From Trebouxia sp. TZW2008 (taxonomy: Eukaryota > Chlorophyta > Trebouxiophyceae > Trebouxiales > Trebouxiaceae), in the NCBI GenBank assembly GCA_002118135.1, contig BDIU01000133.1, positions 248,001 to 312,000 of the forward strand: 64,000 nucleotides of DNA, in the 5' to 3' direction. Below are positions 1-12,600 of the stretch, in pieces (the first letter of the stretch is position 1; each line of letters starts with the position of its first letter). Made by a program: the position numbers and the translations under genes. The notes under the pieces are model-generated. The model was not told the origin of the DNA. It saw only the letters and a program-made list of their open reading frames with translations, and did no database searches.

Positions 1-648
1 ACCCTGACGGTGTATGCTTATCACAGCTGGGCTACTCTCAACTGTGTATGGACCATGTCACATTGAGCATTGACTACAGTGTTATAAGAAGACGCAGTGT
101 CTGTGCTTGTGTGTGCATTAGTGCGATCTGTTCCTTTGCATGATACACAGTGTGCACAGGTCCCCAGACTACAAATGATGGCTTATAGAGACAGTATTGA
201 CAATGTTGACACAAACAACATTTGTGCAAAGTTGGTGTTGCAGCATGCAAGTGCCTGCTCGTGCAAAACCGGCCTTGCAACGCACAGGGTCTTCGAGAGT
301 TTTCTGCCTGTTTGGAGACGCTGTTTGTGCCCTGCGAGCTGTTGATGGTGCCTGACAAAGCAACTTGCCTCAACTCGTCTCTTTCACAAGTTATGGTAGT
401 AGGCATGAAGGGCTCTTAGTAGCACTTTATGTCACCTGTGGTAGTCATCGATATTTTGGAAAAGACCCAAAATCCGTTCGCGCTACCTGACTAAAATCAT
501 ATTGGCTTGACCAGATCATCCTTGCAGAGGGTCCTGTAGCGCGACCAGGCTATCAGAAAGGCTGCACAAGACGCTTGGTTGGCGATTACCTGAGCGGTGC
601 GCATCGAGGTTCGACAGTCGACAGTCACTGGTCTGTCAGTGACCTTAG

Positions 649-3600
649 ATGGCAGACAAGCTATGCCTCTTATGTATCATCGTCGCCAGCGTACTTGGTG
701 AGTCTTGAAGCTTGCGCTTTGATATTGCGTCGATATATATATATGGATTGCGTTGCATGCGCGTTCCGACAGCTGCACTGCATGACGTTTAGAAGCTGAC
801 CTGTGCAAAAGGGCCCGACTTTATTGTGGTTTTCCGACTTTGTTTATCGTGCTGCAGGCGCTGCTGCCAACGATGACACGGCGCGGTCTCTTCTTGCTAG
901 CGCTCCAGCACCTTCAGTTGTGCCCGCGAACGCGTCTTTGCCGGATCTGACCGCAACTCAAGCCATCGCTCTGCTGTGTGCCCGAGACATCACGTCGGCA
1001 CAGTACGTCCAGGCGCTATTCGATCGATACGACTCGGGAGGGTTTGAGTGCCTCAATGCTTTTATCAGCTTGAATCGGACGCAGGTACGACTTCGCTCTC
1101 ACAGCATACAGCTTTGGGCTCGGTTGAGCTCTCGCCTGCAGTGCCTGGGTGTTCGCTTGCAGAGGCCGATGAGCGAGCGCAGAGGTCCCTTTCAGCGTCT
1201 GAGAAACTTGCATGCTGCTACCAGTCTCATGCTCACCGCATCGCATGGCATGTTGAGGCAAAAGACGCATTTTCTGCTTCTGCTGCTGTGCAGTCACAGC
1301 TGTATGCAGACAACAAAACCTTGTGTCACGTTCAGACTGCAACTTCCCCTGCATTTTTTGTGCAGGTGCTAGCAGATGCTGCCGCAATTGATGACAAAGC
1401 AAAATCAGGAGGCGACATCACCCCGCTATGTGGACTCCCACTGGCAGTGAAAGACACCATTGATGTTGAAGGCTACCCAACAACAGCAGCCACCCCTGGT
1501 CTTGCCAGTGAGTCATGACTCTGCTATCCTACTGCAGGCTTGCATCGCCTGAAACATCTAATTGTCCTGCAAGTGTTGCTTAGGTGCACTCTTTGCCCTT
1601 GCGTGACCTCACAGCAATCTCTGGGTGCTGCAGGGACAGTTCCGCATGTCACTGCAGATGCCAATGCAAGCTCTGAATGATGGGAATGCACAGCCGGTTG
1701 CTTGGACCATTACCTTGATCTATAGCCTCTTGTGTTCAATACACGCAGCATTCCCATAGCGTTCAATGCATGCAAGCACACGGATCAACTTTTTGTGCCT
1801 GTTTCTGATGTCAGTGCAACAGTTTCATTCAGCAGGGGTGCATAGAATTTGTTTTTTGTTACCTCAGCTGAGCCAGCATGCTGAACAACTGCAGTCTTTC
1901 TGCAGATGCCTATCCTGAATTCAGTGGCCCACTGATCGACAACTGCCAGGCAAATCATGGTGTCATCATTGGAAATCACAAATCTGGCTGATTTGTCATC
2001 ATCATTGCATCCGTCCAGCTAAACAGGGATGGATTGCTCTTGTTTGGCTCGGCAGGTGCCTATCCTGACGTCAGTGCACCGGTATGAGACAACTACCTGG
2101 CCCAGAACAGCATCATCCTTGGGAAGATGAACCTGGCTGAGCTGTCATCAGCAACCACATTGATTCAGCCAAACCTGATATGATACAGCCCAAATGATAA
2201 ACCTGTTGCAATCTACTGCCTGCAGATGCCTATCCTGACTTCAGTGCACCGTTGATTGACAATTACCTGGCCAACAATGGCATCATACTTGGGAAGATGA
2301 ATCTGGCTGAGCTGTCGTCAACCATCACATCCATCCAGCCAAACAGTGATGCTTGTGGCACAATACCAGCCGGAGGTGGTTGCTCCACTCCACTCAATGC
2401 CTACAATCAGACCAGGATGTCTGGAGGTCTGTCCCTCATCCTTTGCTTGTATGAACACCCGTGTGAATTCCTGAGTATCAGCAGTTTGACTGCCTATGAC
2501 TGCAAGTTCTCCTCAGTTGTGAGCATCAGAAGTATTTACTCTGCTTTATGTTTGACTGTGAGCATTGTATATGCTCTCTGTATCTATCCCTAGAAGCCTA
2601 CATCCAGACCGTCGAGGTCTGTTCCTTGTGTCCTTGTATCAAAGCTACGACCGTACATGTACACAAACACTCAGACATGCAGCTGTTCAATGTTGCAGGC
2701 AGCAGTGCAGGCTCTGCAGCATCCACAGCAGCTAGATTTGCCCCTTGGGCCCTTTGTGAAGACACAGGGGGGTCTTGCCGAGCTCCTGCTATGGCAAATG
2801 GCATCTATGGGATCAGGCCAACCCTAGGCTGCTACAACTACTCTGATGCCCTAGTGCTGGCCACCTTCACCAGAGACACTGTTGGCAAGTCTCTGAATAT
2901 GATTGCCACACCAACTTTGAAACAAAGCGACTTTTCTTCTCTTTCTTTTAATTGCTCTTGCAACTTTGATGTAGTATGGACCTCTACCTCTCCTGACCTG
3001 CAGGTAGACTTCAGCGCTTGCCCGCTTGCCCGTACATCTTCCTCGCCTGGTTTGCCAGGCCATTTTGCTTGCACCATAGAAGATGCAGTTCTGCTTGACA
3101 GCTCCATGCACACCTCAAATGCTGCAACAGATGAGTTGGGCGCTTTGCCTGCTCCAGTGCCATGCAGTGCACCTGCAACTGTCCCTCGCCTGATCTGCAA
3201 GCAGGCTTTGCCATACTTCCATACACCTTCCTTTCTCCTGACATGCAGGGAGTTTTGCTTGCAGCATGGAAGACTTAGTCTTGCTGGACAGCTTCATGTG
3301 CACGCCCAACGCCACATTTGAGTTGGGTGCTTTGCCTGCTCCAGTACAGTACAGTTTACTACACTTTTCCCTCACCTAATCTACAGGCAGACTCTCAGCA
3401 TGCATCTATACACCTTCCTTTCTCCTGAGATGCAGGGAGTTCTGCTTGCACCTTGCAAGACTTAGTCTTGCTGGACAGCTTCATGCGCACGCCCAATGCA
3501 ACAACAGACGAGCTGGGCGCTTTGCCAGACCCACTGCAATGCAACTACATTTTTCCTTCTTTTAATGTGCACGCATGCAGCAACACACGATAAATCTGTT

Positions 3601-5310
3601 TGTCCTGACATGCAGGCAGTTTTGCTCGAACAATGGAAGATTTGGTGCTACTCGACAGTTTCATGCGCACGCCAAATGCCACAACAGATGAGTTGGGCGC
3701 TTTGCCAGCTCCAGTGCAATGCAGTGCCAATGTGGAAACGAATATGAGCTTGAGTGGGCTCAGGTTGGGGCTCCCCAGCAACTTTGGGTGGGTCAACCCT
3801 GGGCTCAGTGGGGAGGTAAACAGTCAGTTATGCCCAAGGATCTCACAGATTAGTTGGTGATCTGGATTTGCAAACACTTACCCCACATGTAGTCTTTCAT
3901 GGTTGATCGATGGTTGGCACCTGTGTCATCGCAAGCAAAAAAGGTGGTGACAGTTGTGCACAACTATGGTTTTGAGGCCTTCCACCATGCTCACAGTGTT
4001 TGCAAATCTTGACATCTGCAAAATGACAACCTGTGCTATGGGTCATTCACTTGCCACACGACATGATATACACCATGAAACACAGCATAACCCACAGCAG
4101 TGTTGGATTTGGCATGCGAGTCATGCATCAGACTTGCTGATTCAAGCGGGCAAAGAGGAAATGAGTGCCAAGTTGAGACGCATGTGCATCTGATTGCATG
4201 ACTTTGGCCATGCTTGTCAGCGAGGGACATGTTTTGCATAGACCTTTGGCAGGCATCATGTGACACAGCGAAATGCGCAGTAAGACATGCAGCATCAGTT
4301 AAAGCGTAACATGCAGTGCTGTGATGCAGGTGTCAGCTGTTGCAAGTCGTGCGTTAGACTTGCTGACTCAAGCAGGCGTCACACTAGTGCCGTTTGACTC
4401 TCAAGCATTGAATGATGTCAGCGCTGATGCTTGGGGGACTGGAACAGAGAGCTATGCGTTTGAAGATACTGATACTTTGGCAAGGTACATATGCACTGCT
4501 TGCATGCAATGTGTGCTACTGATAATACTAATAGATTGCACATGCTTGGGGGACTGGAACACAGAGCTATGCCTCTGAAGATACAGACACCCTAGCAAGG
4601 TATGTACATATTGTTACGTAGTGCTTGCATGTCCCCTGTCCCACACAGCAACCTTCTGTTGTCTATATAGCAGCTAGACTCCGGCTCTCAGGCTAGAGTG
4701 ATATGCTGATGGCCTGTGCAGTTTTGCTTCTGTCAGAACAATGAACATGTCCAGAGCATGTTGCACATGCAATCTCATTCATTGAATATTGATGTTCAGC
4801 TCTGTTTACCAGCTTGCCCTCAGCTTTCAAGCACCATCATGCTCTGCAGCATCAAGTGTTGCAGGTTCAACTCCAACCATCTGGCTTTCAATCTGTTCCG
4901 ACTGTGGTGCATACTTGAGCTTACTGACTCATGCCACTGCTGCTACAGGTACTTGTACAGACACAACTACACTATCAGCGTTCCAGAAGTGTACTATTCA
5001 GTCAACAGGCCAGACCTGAACGCCTTGTATGTGGATCAGCTCATTCAGAGGGACTTCTCGAGGCAGGGATCCACTGACTTGTGGGTCAAGTACCTTAAGA
5101 CAGGTAGACAACACGTTTCATACTCCTGTCTGTTACAAAAGATTGTTGTCTTCAGCGCTCAATTCAGTGCTCTGCAGTGAGTTGAGCGCTTCTCAGACTT
5201 GTATTGCAATCAGCTCATGCAAGGATCACACGTGTGACACAGGGCGTGTCAGTGCTGCTGTGCTGAGCATTATCTGCAGCCACAAACTTGAGATGGTTGC
5301 CACATGTGGC

Positions 5311-5405
<95 letters not shown>

Positions 5406-8292
5406 TTGCTGTTGCTGTTGCTGTTGCCGTTGTCGTAACACGTTCAGTAGCAGTTGCAGATGGTGCTCTGTGCTGCTGCAGAGAGGCCTCAGATTGTAAG
5501 CACCTGGAATGAGGAATTCATGCAGCAGAATGTGTCAGCCTTCCTATACCCAGGCTTCACCACCACCATGCCGTAAGCTCTCAACTCAGATGATTTGGCT
5601 GCCTCCAAAACCTTGCTGAGGGAAACCACATAGCATGATTCCGTTTCACACTTCACAGTCACTGCCTCAGTTGACGATGCAGTTTGAAAACTAACTTGAG
5701 CTTGTCTGGTGTTTTGGCCTGGCTGCATGATGTGGTTAGCAGGACCACTGCTCATTGACAACTGCTCATTGAACTTGGGGTTTGCTGTGTCATAGACGTG
5801 ATGGCTGCAGCATGCATGCAGCAAAGCGGCAACGATATGCTGCATCCTTGCCTCATAGCTGCTAGGTTGATGCATGTGCATAGTTTTGATGTAACGTGAA
5901 CCAACCCCAGGATCTGCCTGTGATATCAAAGCAGCACAAAACAAATGAGGAATTTTTCCCAAATGAAGTTTGACTGCTGCCCAGGCCGCCACTGGCGCCT
6001 TGCACTTGAAAGGTTGCAGACTTTAAATGTTTTGTGCAACTGGTCGTATGCAATGCAGGGAGATTGATGCAACTGAGCCATATGTGAGATACTCCAATGG
6101 AAGCGTCATCAACCTATCCCTCACCAACTACTTCGAGATTGACGCACAAGCTGTTGTGACAGGTACATCTGCTTCTGCTGGCCTGTTCTATTGTTCACAC
6201 CCACGTCACATAGGGCGTACTTTGACTACGAACGCTTGATTTGTCAGCTACAGTGCAGCAGACATGGACAGTAACTCCTGTCTGGAGTACCTCTCAGCAG
6301 CTCTTCAGGTGGCAAGTCAAGGATGCAAGAATGCTGGAAGATTCAGAGTGCATACATGCATATGCTTGAGGTGACGCCTGCAATGACAATGCAGCACTAG
6401 GTTCCCAATGTAAGCCTGACAGCGCAGGGCAGCCCATTGAGCTGCAGCTAGCTTGCATCAAAACAGAAAATAGCAGGAAGAACAAGGGAAACCCATGCAT
6501 TGTGTAAGAATGCATCTCTTTGTGAAAATGCATCCAAGTGCAAAATTGCATTCATTTTGGATCTAACCTTTGACAATGTATTGCAGCTTTGGCGTTCCCA
6601 GTAGGCATGAGCAGCACATGGCAGCCCTATGGTCTGCAGCTAGCATGCATCAGACTGCATGCCTTCACTCAAAAAAGTGCATGATGTTGGAGCTGAAGTC
6701 TGTCTTTATAATGCAGCGCTGGCATTTCCCGCTGGCATCAACAGCACAGGGCAGCCCTATGTGCTTCAGCCAGCAGCCCCAGCAGGGCAGAAATGGCTGC
6801 TGCAACAGTCCACACAACTGCGTGTGCGTGATGCTTGAGCTGATACTTGTGACTGTCTTGCAGCTTTGATGTTTACAATTGGAATGAACAGCACAGGGCA
6901 GCCCTATGAGCTGCAGCTAGCAGCTCCAGCAGCGCAGAATGCCCTTTTCCAATAGTGCTTGACCGCATGTCTGCAGCTCTGCCAGCTGTAGGCGGATTGC
7001 ACAGCTTTGAGAAAAGCAATCAGCGAGGCACAGAATGACGTTTGTGATTGTACTGCAGCTCTGGCGTTCCCAGTTGGTATGGACAGCACAGGGCAGCCCT
7101 ATGGGCTGCAGCTAGCAGCCCCAGCAGGGCAAGACGGCCTGCTGCTCAGCATTGGCCTTCAGTTGGAGAAGCTGTTTGGCACCCTGGATCCCCCTCCCAT
7201 GGTGGCCGGCTGCAAGGGATGTGTTTCCAATGTATTCAACACCAATGTAAGAACCTAGTCTGAGAGGAACCTGCCCATTGCCCTATTATTGCAATGACAT
7301 GGGCCTCCGCACTGTTGCAGGCTGTGCCTCCAATGTCTTCAACACCAATGTAAGGCCTCATGCCATGCCTGTTGCTGCAACAGAGGGCTATTAAAAATCA
7401 CTCAATCTCTTTTTAGGGATTTTTTTTTCTTTCTTTTTCTGTCCAGGAATTCATCATTTTCCCGGGGTACAGCAACATTAAACATTCCACCTTGTTTTCA
7501 AACAAATATACAATGACTGTTGCTGCATCTGCTTGAGGCAAACAGTCATTGGCCGTCAGCTTGAGAAACTGTTTGGCACCCTCGACCCTCCTCCCATGGT
7601 GGCCGGCTGCAAAGAATGTGTCTCCAATGCTTTTCACACCAATGTAAGGCTCAAGTGCAATGCTTGCTGATGTTTGTCGTCAGAGGAACATTGCTGTTTG
7701 ACATCTTGGGGTCCCCTCCTTTTGTGGCAGGCTCCTGCAAAGGCTGTGTCTCCAACATCTTCAACACCAACGTAGGGCTCTTTCTTGCAGCAAATAGGCA
7801 TTCTGCTGTTGTTGCAACAAGTCTGCGTTCATACGGTGGCTGTTGCTGTTTGGCACCCTGGACCCCCTCCTAGTGTTGTGGGCTGCAAAGGGTGTGTCTC
7901 AATACTAACGCAAGCCTTTCATGCAGTGGCTGTTGTCGTTGTTCTTTGCAGCAAAACTCCATCCACTGAGGCAATTGCGCATTGTGCAATAAGCATTGCT
8001 GTCATTGCAGCCACGCTTTTGATTATCTGTAGCAAAGATCCCTCGCAGCCATTTTGGAAGAATTAATGGGCTTTTCCGCTGTGCATCAAGCTTGATAGGT
8101 TGTCTCGTGCTGCAGGTAACCTACAACGGCACAGGCATGCCAAACAACACAGATGTGTGGACCCAGTTTGGTTTGACCTTCAACGGCAGCTGCTCTTCAA
8201 ACCTTTTGACCAGCTATGGCCAAAATGGTTTGTTGGGCATGGGACCAGGAAACATGACTGCACAGCGTCCATCAACAGCAACTGCTGGCTAA
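649..8292 (+). CDS. Secreted amidase-signature hydrolase, 12 exons
   Basis: Amidase-signature family; these serine hydrolases cleave amide bonds with a Ser-cisSer-Lys triad. The substrate cannot be read from sequence. Exons: 649-697, 858-1084, 1366-1507, 2226-2426, 2699-2884, 3616-3815, 4330-4484, 4949-5103, 5482-5572, 6059-6162, 7059-7246, 8116-8292; all phases match. The start MADKLCLLCIIVASVLG is hydrophobic and looks like a signal peptide split by intron 1. The triad is visible: Lys in LAVKDTID, cis-Ser in GGSSAGSA (split by intron 4) and the nucleophile in DTGGSCRAPA. RTMEDLVLLD follows, as in the family. Intron 5 uses a GC donor (GCAAGT). Introns carry many decayed copies of exon edges, described separately. 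The C-terminal ~60 residues are Asn/Gly/Ser-rich with possible N-glycosylation sites, fitting secretion. TGTAA occurs at 8384-8388 and 8629-8633. The family is confident; the role is unknown. Confidence 0.85.
1906..2180 (+). repeat. Two decayed copies of amidase exon 4 edge
   Basis: Segments starting at 1906 and 2056 repeat the start of the true exon at 2226 (GCCTATCCTGA...TCAGTG), each preceded by its own CAG acceptor-like end. Both contain stops or indels (TGA in copy 2, several substitutions in copy 1). Spacing is about 150 and 170 bp. They sit upstream of the intact exon, as expected for tandem duplication across the acceptor site. Confidence 0.85.
3061..3545 (+). repeat. Three decayed copies of amidase exon 6 start
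   Basis: Copies near 3064, 3247 and 3437 repeat the true exon at 3616 at ~185-bp spacing. The first still reads as IEDAVLLDSSMHTSNAATDE and the second as MEDLVLLDSFMCTPNA; the third is frameshifted. They lie in the intron that starts with a GC donor (2885) and upstream of the acceptor in use. Confidence 0.9.
4115..4606 (+). repeat. Copies of amidase exon 7 on both sides of the exon
   Basis: A decayed copy of the exon's 5' part (SRALDLLTQAG region) lies near 4118-4160, upstream of the exon at 4330-4484. A copy of its 3' part (WGTGTESYA...LAR plus donor) lies at 4543-4605, downstream. The order is 5' part upstream and 3' part downstream. Confidence 0.8.
5310..5430 (+). repeat. CTG/TTG trinucleotide microsatellite
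   Basis: An imperfect (CTGTTG/CTG)n run of about 120 bp in amidase intron 8, starting about 200 bp after the donor at 5104. Poly-Cys, poly-Ala or poly-Gln open frames here are only translations of this repeat. Confidence 0.95.
6395..7910 (+). repeat. Arrays of decayed amidase exon 11 edges
   Basis: Upstream of the intact exon (7059-7246) are four copies of its 5' part (FPVGMDSTGQPYGLQLA), near 6402, 6591, 6717 and 6861. Downstream are copies of its 3' part (LFGTLDPPPMVAGCKGC through the donor), near 7310 (short), 7560, 7700 and 7845. Several downstream copies keep the exon end plus GTAAGG or GTAGGG. The exon is the junction between the two mirrored arrays. Confidence 0.9.
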
Positions 8293-9691
8293 AGCAGAAA
8301 AGAACAGAAAAGAAGCAGCAGAAGTCGATGCTGGAGGCAGAAGAAAACAGGAATCAGGCCATCAGCCACAGCTGCATACTGAACTGTAAAAGCAAATGAA
8401 GAGACAAAGCAGCAGTCTATGCCACAGAAGATGGGAAGGGAAACCATATGGGAATGCTTTAAGGCTCTTTGCATATCAAGAGAGCGCTCCTGTACCCAAT
8501 AGACTGACATTTCAGAGCACTCATCAGGGCAAACACACGCTAGCCAGGTTGCACAATGCTGCTTCCTTTTGAAGCTACGGAAGAAGTGTCATTGTGAGCC
8601 GAAGCTTTTGCATTGAGAGTTCATTGCATGTAATTCTTATCATCTTTTTCACCTGCATGACTTGGTCTTTTGTATGATTACAACAATCAATGCAGGCAGG
8701 GTGTCAGCAGCATGTCGTGTAAATGTAGCGTATGGCACAACACTGCTGTGTGTTCTACCAGGTGCTTTGCAGCAAACTTGAAGGGGAATTGGCGCTCATA
8801 GTTGTGTACAAACGGGTGTGTCTCTATCAGCCAACCAGCCACATGCTCAATCCAGAGGTGTACGTGGTGTTTTGCATCCTGCATGAGAGTACAGTACAAC
8901 CATGTAGAGGACTGATGTCCATGGACCAATGTTGAAAGCCACATGTACGTACATGTCCTTGTTGACTTTTGACTGACTTTGTAAACAAGAAACTTGTTTA
9001 GCCAGAGCATGGCTCCCTTACTGAGCTGACATAATACCTGTACCTGTGTACGTAGACCTACCAAGCCTAGGTTGCTGTCAAAATCGCAAGTCAATTAGCT
9101 TCAGCCCTAGCGCATTTGAACCGTAATACGGTAACGGTGCCCTAAGTTTGCACAAGCTTTGGTCTGGACTTTCAGTCTTGTTGGCGTTCACTGGCAAAAG
9201 CAACAGGCGCTGCGCAACGCTACACTTATTGACAATTGCCTGTGCACCTGCTTGGTGACCATCACAGTTGAGGAGGAAGCCTCCTGCACAGGGATCGAAT
9301 ACACTGATCCTGCTTCCCTTGCGGAAAACCGGTAGAGCACATTCTGCTCCAGGTAACTTCAAAAGGCATTGCATAGCTAGCCTGGACACGACGAGTGACT
9401 GCAGCACACGCTTCTTGGGTTTGATGCCTCAGTACCTTGTTCATCAGATACACCCTGTGATTTGCCGCGAAATGAGTGTCTCAGTACTCAGCTTGACCTT
9501 TGCTCTGGTATTCGAACGAGATATGTGCCATCACACCGCCTTTTGTCAATGTACGACTTGTTTGATTCGAAAGCCCGTGTTACACTCACTAAGATCTCAA
9601 AAGCCTTTGCTGCAGCCTCAGCGCGCTCAAGTGACCTGCACTGCATACTTCAGAGGCAAGTTGCTTACCTGCTTCAATATGCCGTGCAGGG
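8293..9691. other. Intergenic and 3' UTR, no gene seen
   Basis: It holds two TGTAA motifs (8384, 8629), which probably mark 3' ends of the amidase transcript. The rest has only short open frames without recognisable protein or splice support. Promoter or 5' UTR of the next gene is presumably near its right end. Confidence 0.5.
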
Positions 9692-12600
9692 ATGACGGGC
9701 CCTGGAAGCAGCAGAAGCTCTCAGGAGACTGGAGGCTTCAACTACAACCCTGCGCACCACCAAGCCGCACATCACCGCAACATTGACAGTCACCGTAGGC
9801 AGCACGCAGTGGAGCAGGCTGCAGTGCCTACACGGAGACACCACTTCCGCAAGAAGGCCAGGGCTGCACCGGACGTGAGGCCAGATCTGAACAACGCAGT
9901 GAAAACTGTTGAGGCAGATGTTGATGACGCTCCTCTGCAGCTTGGGCTAACAAAGAGGGTTGCCCCAAAGAGGGTGTGGAAGGTATGCTGAGCTTTAGTG
10001 CTGTCTTGTGTTGCCCTTTGACTTGATCTGTGTGGACTGTCTCCTGTCCAGCAGATGTCACTTGTAGAAATGCAAGGTGTTGCACTTACACCACAGAGTC
10101 ACTGCTGGTGTATAGCAGCTTTGTGAAGGCTACTGATGGTGTTGCTGCTTGTGCTCCTGCGTCACAGTAGCATCTCTCAACTCAATCGATAGATGCTGCC
10201 AGAAGTTGTTTAGTAACCAGATCCTCCGCCGGAAGGCTGTCTAGATTGTACTACTTTGGAAGCTGCATGTCTTGATTCATTTCATGTCATCAATTCAAGA
10301 CGCCTGCTAGACAGGTTCACCAGGCCTAGCTTCGTTTTGTAGCAATGCACTCACCCCATCCAGTTTGCTGCATAATGCATGCAGCAAGCGTGACTCACCC
10401 AGAGACTCAGCATATCAAACTGTGTTTGGACTTGCCAAACTTCTTACGCTATGCAGGTGTTTGCTTTAAATTTGATAGCTACCTATGAGCTGCGTCGTCC
10501 AACTACCTTGACCTGATGATGCATGTTGCCTTGCTGAGTGTGGCTTCTTCATCACAAATGCTGTTTGTTGCAAGTTTGACAAAACTGTGCTATGCAACTT
10601 CTACCCAATGCTTGTCCCAAATTGCAATTGTACTTGTTCATATGATGATGCGCAGAGGTATGATCTCCCCCATAAAACGCCCCTTTTGGCTGTTGCTTTC
10701 TGCGGGAGATCCTACTCCTGCACGTCGTCAGTTGAAGATCATTTGCAGGGGTCTCACATGCTTTGCTCTGCATTTGTACCGATTCACATACTCAACATGT
10801 GCTGGGACGGGATCTACGTCAGAAAATCACCAAGAAGGGTGCCATAATCTTTGCGTTAAATCGCATTTATACCTATTCACTTGTTTACACATGCAGGGAT
10901 GGGACTTGCCTCAGAAGGCAAAGAAGAGTCAGAAGGCACAGCAGCATGCTTTAATTTTGTGCTCAATTGCATTTATACTCATTCTTTTGTTGACATGTGC
11001 AGGAATATGACCTCCCTCAAAAGGCAAAGAAGGGTGCTGCTGCTGCCCTCAAGCACTCTGCTGCCACAGAGGCATCACCAGACAGCCCCAAGTCTGACGC
11101 ATCAGCCCAGGAGCGGCTGCCTAGGCAGACCAGAAGGGCCCTTGGCAAATCCCTTCCAGCCTCCAACCCACCTGTGCCTCAACAGCAGGGCCAGCAGCAG
11201 CAGCAGCAGCAGCAGCCAGGATTGCAGTTGAATCTTGAGGGTCTGCAAATGCCACGACTGCAGCCTGTAGCAAAGCCTAAGCAGCTCAAGGGTGGCAGGC
11301 AGTGCTCTGCTTGCTTCTGCACAGGTGAGGGGATGTACCTACATGCGATGTTGTGAGAATCTCACTCTGACGTTGTGAACTCAATGCTGTTGACAAATTT
11401 GTGCAGGATGCTCTGCGGGACAGGCTATCTAGAATTGCACAAATGTCGCGCTGGAAAAAGTGTGCGCTCTGTGCACGGATTTGATTACTGGACATGCAGC
11501 CAGTATATGTGTACCATGCTGATCTTACCATACATGCTCATGAATGGCTAAGCATGCATCGCTCAATCCTTGTGACAATTGCCCTGAGCGCAGACATTAT
11601 TGACCCTAGGCCAATGAGACACATCTTTATCAGCTGTTGAAGTTCCTGACAAGTGCGGTTTGTCGGAGAAAATTCGACGTGTGATCTTATGTGCAGAATC
11701 TGTCTCTTGCTAGCATGGAGTGGCACATGGGACAGTCCTCAGGGTACATGTTGTGCAGCAGGCATGGCATGTCAGATGGCAGGGGTCTCAACCCAACAAG
11801 TGTGCTTTGTAACATCAAACTGAATCTGTGCCATTGTGGTGCAGAATCTGTCACTTGGAGGCATGGAGCGGCGAATGGCTGGTTCCCAGGTCAGGTGCTG
11901 TGTAACAGGCACGGAGCTTCAGATGCTAGGGGCCTGATCATCACACACCTAAAAGACCAGGTACATTTACATTCAGTGCAGCAAGTGCTTTACTTTCTTG
12001 TCAGTTTGATAGCTTGAATAGGAGGCTGAAGACATTTGATTGCTCCAGTGCGTACCTAGTTGGGCCTACTGAGCCTGTCTAGCACACATTTGGAATGAGT
12101 AAATGAGGCTGAAGTCTGGTTTTGACTTTTAGACTAACTCTCAGGTGATGCAGCATCATGCAGTGCCTGCAGCTGAAGTCCATCAATTGCAAAACAGGCG
12201 GTTAGCCAGGAGACAAGCAGTTGCAGCTGCATCTGCATTTGGTCTTGCTTTGTCTGATCAAGCATTACAGTCAGCTTCACGGACTGTTTAATCTGTTTAT
12301 TGATCTTGAAGTTGGGTCTACCAGCAGACAGCTTCATTTCATGTCAATATGTAGTGCTCGACATTGCTGAGGCTTCAGACGCATGTCTGCATCCAATTTG
12401 CTGGCTAAGACCTTGTTTCGCTTCTAAAAGGACCCAACTGTGCCATGCACTCACAGTCCCTGCTCAGCTGCACTTGACCATAACAGCACACATCGCGATG
12501 TGCAGCAGGTACAATGCTATGCCAATGCTTGGCTGTTATTGGACATTGTTTACTTCACAGCAAGACTTGCTGTCAAGACCATTCAGTCAAATCTGTCGTT

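Noticed and set aside
74..419. Overlapping open frames at the left edge on both strands
   Set aside because: No domain, no codon or splice support. The first 648 bases hold nothing recognisable.
5029..5512. Open frames coding long Cys, Ala/Val or Gln runs
   Set aside because: They are translations of the CTG/TTG microsatellite in an amidase intron, in three frames at once.
10280..10325. Further copy of the dispersed element
   Set aside because: GCTAGACAGGTTCACCAGGCCTAGCT is similar, but too short and diverged to call.
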